Below, one piece after another: positions 1 through 21,800 of a stretch of 64,000 bases of DNA. The position numbers and the translations under genes were made by a program. Every line of letters begins with the position of its first letter. Position 1 is the first letter of the stretch. The DNA is from Enchytraeus crypticus. Taxonomy: Eukaryota > Annelida > Clitellata > Enchytraeida > Enchytraeidae. The DNA is taken from NCBI GenBank assembly GCA_905160935.1, contig CAJHZI010000419.1:619501-683500 (forward strand), given 5' to 3'. The notes under the pieces are model-generated. The model worked only from the letters and a program-made list of their open reading frames with translations. It searched no databases and was not told where the DNA came from.

Positions 1-10942
<10,942 letters not shown>

Positions 10943-11617
10943 CCTTCTACTTCCCGTTCTCATTCCACTTCTAATTCTAGTTCCCATTTTTATTCCACTT
11001 CTAGTTCTAGTTCCCGTTCTAGTTCCACTAGTTTTTCTAGTTCTGTTCCCGTGCTAATTTCACTTCTACTTATAGTTTCCGTACTAATTCTCCTTCCATT
11101 TCTACTTGTACTTCTCGTTCCCGTACTTATATTTTCATTCCACTTCTACTTTTACTTCTCGTTCCCTAACTAATTCTCATTCCACTTCTACTTCTCGTTT
11201 CCGTTCTTATTTCTTATTCCATTTTCAATTTTACTTCTCGTGATCTATTCCATTGCAAGGATTTCCAGCCCTTCCTCACACACAAACACTTGCATTTATG
11301 TGGGAAAACCCACAGCGAATAGTGCGGGAAATCCCTTTGCTTTCTCTCTCCTAGCTCATTCTCATTGCTCTGTGTCCAGTTCATACTGTTAGTGAGTTGA
11401 TGCCTGTCACATCATGTGCGGTTAGCGGCGAGTGATAAATTGTTAGCCTGCTTCCTCACGTTCTGAAATCCAAATACTACAGAACATTCCAACGATTGAG
11501 TATGAGAAGAACAAAACAGACACTGAGGAATTTAGCTTTATATAGTAGACTATAAGCTTTAGAGCTGTGACCAAGGTAAGGCTGCATCAGATATAAATAA
11601 TGGATAGTCTTGTAAAA

Positions 11618-11751
11618 AGCTAAAAGCTAATATTAACGTCATTTTCCTCACTCGAAAGCGATGTCAATGACGGGCGATCCCAGGATTTGAACCCCGCACA
11701 TACTGATCCGCGGTCGAGTATCTTACCGACTTCGCCACTGGCTCCAGCCAT
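11618..11751 (-). mobile_element. SINE-A copy, near consensus, minus orientation
   Basis: One of the cleanest copies: CACTCGAAAGCGATGTCAAT, GATTTGAACCCCGCACATAC, GGTCGAGTATCTTACCGACT and a CCAGCC end. Confidence 0.9.
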
Positions 11752-13574
11752 TTGTCTAGAATTGAGCGAGAGTGGGGTAGAATGATGGGGTGCATGGTAG
11801 ATAGTGAGTAGCAGATCAATCTCTATATCTAGTCTGTAATGTCGCTTATTGTCGCTGCTGTTCGCTTATGTGAATTGATGCCTATGTCAAATAATAAATA
11901 AATAAATAAATATAAAGCTCTCATACGAAAACATTTTGTGTACCAATTGCATTTTTACTGTTCTTTGAAACATTAATTTTGTAATATGTTCGACTGTATG
12001 TTTTTTATTGTATTAAATTCTGAAGTAATCATCGTGGAATGTTCTGTTATTTATTGCAAATTAATTAATAATAGCTTAATTACTTTAATTGAAGATAGAA
12101 TCACTAAACTGCTACTAGTCTAGCTTAGAACTATAAAACCAGAGAAATGAATTTATTAAACCAAAGATGAAAATCAACATACATGTAATTAAATCTAAAT
12201 TAAGCAATACAATGAAAACTACTAACTGAACAGCAGAATAGTAAAAACAGTTAAACCAACATTTGATGCACGCAAGACCTAATACCATACAATGGGTCTC
12301 TAATGAGAGCAGGGCCCTATCTAGCTGACCACCGTAAAAGTATGGGGGGAAGAAATTATACTCATTTAATCTGTACCAATTCGATCTTTAAAATAAAACA
12401 TCAGATCTATTAATAAACATAAAGTTATAATTCAGTTATCTTTTTAAAGTTCGAAAACTGTAGGCTACGGATTTACATGTACTAGGCCCCTACAGTTGTT
12501 TTTACAGAATCAGAGATAAGCTTACTATTTTATGTTTGTAAGTTAGAATAAATAAACTGATTAAAAATGCATGATTATAATGAGAATATAAATAAACAGT
12601 GAAAATCTATGCTCGTAGGCCTAATTATATTTTTCAGTCATGTTTAGAAAATGCTCCTTTGAAAAGCTTGCTATAGGTCCAGTGTGGTCAGAGCGGATGC
12701 ATTTGAATAACAAATTATCCGGAAGTAGGCTTTAGTTATAATTTATGTAAAATTCTCCTATATTGGAGAATTTATTTAGATTCTGTATATTACTTAGAAT
12801 CTTATTCGCAGCGACATGTAGGGCCTAGGGCATTACGAGTCTAGTATTACCAGCAATTAAAATTTCTTAACTATGCCTACATATAATATGGGAGTAGATA
12901 AACGAATTAATTAAATAACATTACACGCAAGTATGTAATAATTTTACGAGTGAACAGCATTAAATTCAAGGAATCTATTTTTTAAACTAATTGATTAACA
13001 TGTTATCGGAACGTTACTTTATCACCAATCCATGTACAAAGCATTTTGATGTTGCTATATAACTTAGAGTCGATCGTTAAGCTTAATTTTTAGTTTATTG
13101 GTTTTAGTTATTTCATTGTCTTGATTAGATGAGAAAAGTAAATGCTGATTTGGAAAGATTGATAGTTAAACGATTGCAATTTAACAAATTCAGTATGACT
13201 ATGACTAAACTAATCATAGTAAAGATTGCGTTCCTATAGTCACTGGAAGATCTATCTTTTCCATCTCTCTTTTCCATCCAGTGTCCATGAAAAAAGTAAA
13301 AACAAGCATTATAGTGAATAATCAACTATGTTGATATCTATCATAAGCAGTTGAAGACCTATTTTTTCCAACTCTCTTTTCCATCCAGTGTCCATGAGCA
13401 GAGACCTGCGCCTAAACCACCTTTTCTTTAACTCCCTTTACTTTGGACTGAATTTCTGGATTTTGGAATTTGCACCGTTTTTGGACCTTCTTTTTTTGCT
13501 CGCCGGCTTGATTTTGTCTCAATTGTGCTCGATGTTGTCATTGATGACTGTAGCACTCTGATTGTTGTTATTAT

Positions 13575-13765
13575 TATAACTTTTAAAACCACATGTTTAA
13601 TTCGTTAGGCAATTTAGACCATTTTCCGTATAACCAGTCCAGTGAATGTCCGAGATTTTACTCTCAGATCAGCGCGGCCGGGATTCGAACCCACGAGGAT
13701 TCAAATCACCTCAGGATTTGTCATTTAAAACTCCATGACCTTACCCCTACGCTATTTAGACATAC
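13575..13765 (-). mobile_element. SINE-B copy, minus orientation
   Basis: ACCACATGTTTAATTCGTTA through CGGGATTCGAACCCACGAGG to CTACGCTATTTAGACAT. Confidence 0.88.
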
Positions 13766-14094
13766 TAAACGATTTGGGACCAGTGCTTTTCTTTAATTCC
13801 CTTTACTTTGGACTAATTTTCTGGATTTTGGAATTTGCACCGCTTTTAGATCGCCGGCTTGATTTTGTCTCAATAGTGCTCGATGTTGTCATTGATGACT
13901 GTAGCACTCTAATTTTGGTATGCTGAGTCCAAATTCTTTTCATTTTGTGTAATTGAAAGAAGGTACCGAAGTTAAAGATAATAATAACATTGGCGAACAT
14001 TTATATTTGATAGTACGGCTTTGATATCATTAAATCTGTTTTAAAGCAAAATTGCGCAACCAAATGAAAATCAGCCGACAGTTATATATGTAAT

Positions 14095-14107
14095 CAAGAT
14101 GGCGGAC
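14095..14107 (+). promoter_or_regulatory. YY1-like motif overlapping the ubiquilin start codon
   Basis: CAAGATGGCGGAC contains AAGATGGCGG, the YY1 consensus core, in sense orientation with its ATG as the start codon. This arrangement is common in metazoan housekeeping genes. Binding is inferred, not shown. Confidence 0.5.
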
Positions 14108-14251
14108 TCTGGTAAAACGAAAGAGGGGTCGGGTGAAGAATTAGGCAGTGACGCTGCTGCCGGACAGAAGAAAAACATGATGAAAATCTGCGTTAAAACA
14201 CCTAAAGACAAGAAAGATGTCGAAGTAGAAGAGGGTTCGGACATGAAACAG
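14099..14251 (+). CDS. UBQLN: Ubiquilin exon 1: start and first part of UBL
   Basis: [10 protein letters not shown] start in good context, then [20 protein letters not shown], the beta1-beta2 part of the UBL. The donor ACAG|GTCATT is non-ideal. It was chosen because it falls at the position where the UBL must continue (LRAAVATAF in exon 2), phase 0. Confidence 0.9.
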
Positions 14252-17200
14252 GTCATTTTAGAAATTTTTGGCGAAAAGTTTAGGATTACGTGTGTCTCTT
14301 GAAAATGAATCAGCTGTTTTAATGGATTATAAATCTTGTAAATATTTATTAATAACGAAATGAGCCAAAGTAGATTACGAACATACTGTATATTGTATAC
14401 ATTTAATTTATTTGACGTTTCTATTTTAATTTACTCTGGATATTTTCTTACTAGAATATAAACTGTTAATATTTTATTGGAATATTCTAGACAATACGCA
14501 ATTACATGTATGACCCTGTTGCATGTGATTAGATCATTAATTAAACGTTCCATTAAATACGGACATTATGCCAAATTAGTCCATCCTGTTAATTGGATTC
14601 TAATTGTCTTTAAAGTTTTATTATTGTGTTGTTAGAATATCAAATCAATAATCAATGTTAAATTTAGGAATATAAATATTGGTATTGGCCTTAAATAGGG
14701 AGTGATTTTGTTTAAGTTCAAGAATAAAGTGTCTGTAAGTGTAGTTTCGATGAATAATTCTTAATATAAAATGCATTATATAGTTCAGTTGTTCTTTAGG
14801 AAATTAAAATAATAACTTTTTATAAATTAATTTTCTGTTATTTTCTTCCAATGTGTGATGATATGGATGGTAGAAGTGCTGATAACAGTTTGTGCTGGCA
14901 TGAATTCTGTACGTAACAGTAAGGTTGCTAAGTTTTACCTCTAATTTATCTGTTAAATTTTTCTGTTTTCTGCCAAAGACGGTGCAGTTGAAATTTGAAC
15001 CTGTGACTATATGCTTCTCAATCAAAGTACTACAAATTGTAATTATGTCTTATTTGTGCAACATGACTGACGTTAGAATAGATGTGTGGTTTATTGTGCT
15101 TGCAAGTGTAGCTGTTTATTATGGGCCTATATTTAATTTAGAGATAATAACTCAACTTGCCATATTTGCTGATGACAGCTGCGTGCGGCAGTGGCGACAG
15201 CTTTTGAGGCTCGGGTGGAGTGCGTGTGTCTGATATTTGCGGGTAAGATTCTGAAGGACGGGGAGTCGCTGGCTCAACACAATATCAAGGACGGCATAAC
15301 TGTACATCTCGTCATCAAACAGAATCCCACCCCACAGGTGCGTTGTTAATCTAGCACGTTTAGTCTAACCCCACAGGTGCGTCGTTAAGCTAGCATGTTT
15401 TCCTATTTAGAAATTTCACGTTAGTTCTTGCTCGATAGCATGATGACGATGAGAACACTGGATTTGAACCCTGCGCCTACTGATCGGCTGTCTAACAACT
15501 TGTCAGCATGCCACTGGCTTAGCCCACTGCTGCGCTATATGAACAGTGATATCTGAACGTCTAGTTGAGAAGAATTGGGTACAAAGCTCAAGATATTGCC
15601 AAGTATACAGGCGGGTCTACCGTTTCTTGTGTACTTAATTCTTCTATCTATTAATGTATGATGTTGCAATTTGTCTATGAAAAAGCAGACATTTTAACTG
15701 ACCTAAGTTGATCCGTTGAAGTATTCATCCAAAGTTGCACCTGAATAAATTACTTAGTTTTCATAATTTTCCTACTTAATTTTAAACTTGTAGTAATGTA
15801 TGCTGTTGGGGACGTCCCTGACGTCATCCCTGGATGAGGAAACATACGTTAAACCTTGCCTTTATTATTATTATTAGGAGTAGTATTATTATTATTATTA
15901 CTGCGATTAGTTAGAACATGTAATCTACCATTTATTCATGGAAAAACTTACGAAGTATAAAATACATTACAGACGACCAGTGCAGCTACGGCAGCTGGTA
16001 GCGCTCCGGCTACTGGAGCCGGCGGCTCAACGACGAGTCAGCCGGGCGGCTCTACCCCTGGTGTAGGTGGTGGGCTGGGGTTTGGTGGACTGGACTTCAG
16101 TGCTTTAGCTGGTGGAGGAGGACTAGGTGGAATGAACATGGGCGGCATGAACATTGAACAAATGCAGCGACAGGTAAGCTGCACGCCGTGAGCGCTAGAA
16201 GCCTATCAATCAATTGAACAAATGCAGCGACAGGTAAGCTGCACGCCGTGAGCGCTAGAAGCCTATCAATCAATTGAACAAATGCAGCGACAGGTAAGCT
16301 GCACGCCGTGAGCGCTAGAAGCCTATCAATCAATTGAACGATCAATAAAGCAAAGCTGTAAAGCTAAGGTTAAAGTCAGTTTCCTCACTCGAAAGCGATG
16401 TAGTGACAGGCGAGCCCAGGATTTGAACCCCGCAATAAGAATTCAACTTCCGGTTCTTCGCCATAAAGCAATGTCAGGGACGTGATCAACCTATTTAACG
16501 TTCTCTTATATAGTCTCTGTAGAGGTGAATTGCTCGTTGAAAATATTCACAATTACCAAGTTGCATTTGAGAGATTCTAATTTCTGTACTAAACTGAGAA
16601 TTAATATGTGTAGTTACCCGAACTATTTAGCTGTGACGTTGCTCTGCAATACGGGAGTGTCTGTTGAATTCACTTATCTTTAAGTTACCATGTAGCAGTG
16701 TTGATAGATACTAGATGGTTGTGTAACTCGGTGCATAAGCATTGTAGACCTGATGTATGGCTCAGCTAGGCTATATCTAACCCGGCTATGGTGCGGCAGA
16801 TGATGATCTTTGCCGTGTGTTTATGTGATAGAGTAAAGCTAAAAGCTAAGGTTAACGTCATTTTCGTCACTCGAAAGCGATGTCAGTGACAGGCGAGCCC
16901 AGGATTTGAACCCGCGCATACTGATCCGTGGTCGAGTGTCTTACCGACTTCGCCACTGGCTCCAGCCAGTGGCGAAGATGATGATGATGATCTATATCGT
17001 GTGTTTGGATGATGTCTAACCCGGCTATGATGTGGCAGATGATGATGATGATCTTTGTCGTGTGTTTAGATGATGTCTAACCCGGCTATGATGTGATAGA
17101 TGATGATGATGATGATCTTTGTTGTGTATTTAGATGATGTCTAACCCGGGTATGATGCGGCAGATGATGGAGAATCCGATGGTTCAGCAGCTCATGTCTA

Positions 17201-18196
17201 ATCCAGATATCATGAGGCAGATCATCACAAGCAATCCTCAGATGAGAGATCTCATGGAGGTAACTGTGTGACTAATGAGGTGACTAATGCAGTGACTAGT
17301 GTAGTAAGAGTTAAACACTTCACTGCACTAGTCACTGCTGTACCTGTTGTGTACCCAGTAAATAGTTGTGCACCTTGTAATTAGCTATTTAAAGGGTGCA
17401 TCAGAGTCACAGGCAGTGTGAACTAGAGACTTACCAACCAACCAGCCAGTGGCAAAGTCTGTAAGATACTCAACCGCGTGTCAGATGGTGCGGGGTTCAA
17501 ATCCAGGGCTCGCCCGTCACTGACATCGTTTTCGAGTGAGGAACTGACGTTAACCTTAGCTTTTTAACTACTGATAGGGCACTCAATGGGTACAGGACAG
17601 GTCGCTGTGTGTTCTCTATATACACTGTATTTTAATAATCGACAACCCTAATTGTTACTATAATAAAGTCGTTAGGAGATGTCTTATGTTCCTGAAATTT
17701 ACAGGACTTGACCAGCAGTCAGTTTTTTTAAACTCAGAGAAATTTAGTTTGATATCTTTAATGACAGTAAAGTTATTGATTTACAAATCAGTTCCTAGGA
17801 TTAGTTTAAAAAAAGTCCTGAACACAATTGTATACATGTTGTACTCATCATCCATGTAGCACCTGTAGCATCAATTTATCTCACAGTAAGATGAGACATT
17901 CTTCTTCTCTAAGTGCCGTGCCTGTTCCAAGCCTGGGCGGTCATGGTCATATTCCTCCATATGTCTCTGTTCATTGTAGCTCTGATCATCTATGTTTCAG
18001 TTAACTGCATCCATTTGCTTAGACATTAGATGTTTCAGAGGACAACAGAGTTGTGTATTATAATTGGACTTGTTCTGTTTCCTATGTCGCTGAGTGTTTG
18101 TGCGCTAGTAAGGTGATGTATGCTTGTTTACTGCAGCGTAATCCTGAGGTGTCCCACATGTTAAACAATCCTGAATTAATGAGACAGGTACCTACT

Positions 18197-18267
<71 letters not shown>

Positions 18268-18862
18268 ACTCAACTAGTCAAGCTAATAGTAAATGTGATA
18301 AATGAAGTCAATTGTCTATTTCTTTATCTTCGCCATTTCAGACATTCTTTGCAGCCTTCAACCATCTGATTGTGTCTCGTGTTACATTATACTGTTATTT
18401 GACAAATTACTTGAGATAACAAAGATTTTAACAATCTGCTTGAAATATTCAATCAGAGACGGTATTTTATTGACTCAATAGCCCGGTTGGTTTGTTTGTT
18501 TAAGAATTGTTTGTTTGTTTAAGAACTGGACCTACTAGACTGAGCCATTCTTATGATTTGACTAAGATAGATATGCCAGTGATTTCTGGTCGTCTAGCGA
18601 TATTTTGTGTTCTAAACCAACTGGTCTGCCCAGGTCACTCTAATTTCAGATTTAATATATCCGTAATTACACGTCAATTGGTTTTCGACTCCGTTTAGCT
18701 CCACTGTTGAATTCTGCATGGAAAGCTGTGCTTGGCATAAGTACATTTCCTTATGGCGAGGAACTGGACCTTAAATTCTTATTGATTGATTGATTGACTG
18801 TTGTGCGTGTGCACATGTTTGCTAGACTATGGAGATGGTGAGGAACCGGACGGTAAATTCTT

Positions 18863-18893
<31 letters not shown>

Positions 18894-21800
18894 CACATGT
18901 TTGCAGACGATGGAGATGGCGAGGAACCAGACGTTAAATTCTTATTGACCGATTGACTGTTGTGCGTGTGCACGTGTTTGCTAGACTATGGAGATGGTGA
19001 GGAACCGGATGTTAAATTCTTATTGATTGATTGATTGACTGATTGTTATGTGTGTGGACATGTTTGCAGACTATGGAGATGGCGAGGGACCAGACGTTAA
19101 ATTCTTATTGATCGATTGATTGATTGTTGTGTGGATGTGTGTGCAGACGATGGAGATGGTGAGGAACCCGGCAATGCTACAGGAGCTGATGAGGACTCAG
19201 GACAGAGCTCTGAGCAACCTGGAGGTATGTGCTCATCTTGTCATCTGTCAACAAGAGAGAGAGATGTGTTTATTTCAGCATCAACGCCAAATAACTGACA
19301 AATACAAATAGAAATAAACATTTAAAAGAAATAAATAAAAAATTCCCAGAAACGTGGAGTATCATACAGTCTGTGAAAACTAGAACAACGGCCGTCAGAG
19401 AAGATGTACACCTCTTATCTAGCTACCACCGTAATGACTAGGAAATGAGAGTTGAATATTTCTAGAGTTTCTTTTACATGATAGTATAAACTGAAGTCAG
19501 ACGAACGATGGTGTATTACAAATCCTACTACTGTATCTAACCATTGAGTGCTGAAAGCAAGGCTGTCATGTTTATTGAAGTTATCTACTTTATTGCAAGT
19601 GTAGCATAAAGTCATTATTTATAAATCTATGAACGTTTGTCATGAAATATGCCGGTCCGGTTCATGCAGTAGATGTTATATAATTATGTCGAGGACATAG
19701 ATGATATTTGGTATGTAGAGGATTTAGATGATATTTGGTATGTAGAGAACGTATATGATATTTGGTATGTGGAGAGCGTAGATGATATTTGTTATATAGA
19801 GAATGTAGATGACATTTGTATGTGGAGAACGTGGATGATATTTGGTACGTAGAGAACGTAGAGAATGATATTTTGTTATGTAGAGAATGTAGATGACATT
19901 TGGTATGTACAGAACGTAGATGTATTTGTTATATGGAGAGAATGTAGATGACATTTGGTATGTAGAGAATGTAGATGATTTTTGGTATGTAGAGAATGTA
20001 GATGATATTTGGTATGTAGAGAGCGTAGATGATTTTTGGTATGTAGAGAATGTAGATGATATTTGGCATGTAGAGAATGTAGATGATTTTTGGTATGTAG
20101 AGATTGTAGATGATATTTGGCATGTAGAGAATGTAGATGATTTTTGGTATGTAGAGATTGTAGATGATATTTGGTATGTAGAGAATGTAGATGATTTTTG
20201 GTATGTAGAGAACGTAGATGATGTTTGGTATGTAGAGAATGTAGATGATTTTTGGTATGTAGAGAACGTAGATGATTTTTGGTATGTAGAGAACGTAGAT
20301 GATTTCTGGTATGTAGAGAATGTAGATGATTTTTGGTATGTAGAGAATGTAGATGATTTTTGGTATGTAGAGATTGTAGATGATTTCTGGTATGTAGAGA
20401 ATGTAGATGATTTTTGGTATTGCTGTGTAGAGTCTGCCGGGAGGGTTTGGAGCGCTGGAGAGGATGTACCACGATGTGCAGGAACCTCTAATGAACGCTG
20501 CCGTCGGTGATAACAATCCATTCGCTGCTCTTATCAGTGAGTTATCAGCTGTATCTTATCAGTCCATTCGCTGCTCTATCAGTGAGTTATCAGCTGTATC
20601 TTATCAGTCCATTCCCTGCTCTATCAGTGAGTTACCAGCTCTCTATCTTATCAATCCATGCACTGCTCATATCAGAGAGTTATCAGCTCTGTCGTATCAG
20701 TCCATTCCTGCTCTTATCAGTGAGTTATCAGCTCTCTATCTTATCAATCCATTCACAGCTCTATCAGTGAGTTATCAGCTGTATCTTATCAGTCCATTCG
20801 CTGCTCTATCAGTGAGTTATCAGCTGTATCTTATCAGTCCATTCGCTGCTCTATCAGTGAGTTATCAGCTGTATCTTATCAGTCCATTCCCTGCTCTATC
20901 AGTGAGTTACCAGCTCTCTATCTTATCAATCCATGCACTGCTCATATCAGAGAGTTATCAGCTCTGTCGTATCAGTCCATTCCTGCTCTTATCAGTGAGT
21001 TATCAGCTCTCTATCTTATCAATCCATTCACAGCTCTATTAGTGAGTTATCAGCTGTATCTTATCAGTCCATTCGCTGCTCTATCAGTGAGTTATCAGCT
21101 GTATCTTATCAGTCCATTCGCTGCTCTATCAGTGAGTTATCAGCTGTATCTTATCAGTCCATTCCCTGCTCTATCAGTGAGTTACCAGCTCTCTATCTTA
21201 TCAATCCATTCACTGCTCATATCAGAGAGTTATCAGCTCTGTCGTATCAGTCCATTCCTGCTCTTATCAGTGAGTTATCAGCTCTCTATCGTATCAATTC
21301 ATTCGCTGTTTGATGATTGACTGAGCACAGCTGTTATGCGTGCACTGGACTTTGTGATGATTGTGATGTGTGATGTGTGCTGAATATGATATGTGACTCT
21401 GTGATGTGTGATGTGTGCTGAATATGATATGTGATATGTGACTCTATACATGTGCACTGTGTGATGATCGTGTGTAGACAACACTGAGCAGCAGCAGCAG
21501 CAGGGGAGCAGTGTATCCGGACAGGAGAACAGAGAGCCGTTGCCCAACCCCTGGGCCTCCTCCTCTCAGCCCTCTACTGCTGCCAGCACCACAGCTGCCC
21601 CTCCCTCGGCTGGGCTCGGCGCTGGTACGTCTGTGTATGTGTTTGTGTGTGCCTGTGTGTGTATGATGTCTTGATCTTCCATGCTTGTCTCTGGTGTGCC
21701 GTCAGTTGTGTACGTGTGTGTCTGTATGCCTGTATTTATATGTGTGTGTGTGTGTGTTTGTATGCCTGTGTGTGTGTGATGTCTTGATCTTCCACACCTG

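Larger units (their letters stand above)
10943..14098 (+). other. 3' flank of adhesion gene and intergenic DNA
   Basis: Pyrimidine-rich TTCCACTTCTAGTTC-type repeats at 10943-11240 fit a 3' UTR. A candidate AATAAA run lies at 11893-11910. SINE-A (11618-11751) and SINE-B (13575-13765) lie inside. 13430-13560 and 13790-13920 share a dispersed block (GACTGTAGCACTCT). No exon was found. Confidence 0.65.

Noticed and set aside
19724..20521. Open frames of about 196-265 residues on both strands (YQKSSTFST / ENVDDFWYV)
   Set aside because: The 27-bp repeat keeps several frames open. No start context, no conserved residues, and the array is intronic to ubiquilin.
20464..21320. [15 protein letters not shown] repeat protein
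   Set aside because: This is the wrong-frame reading of the exon 7 donor array.
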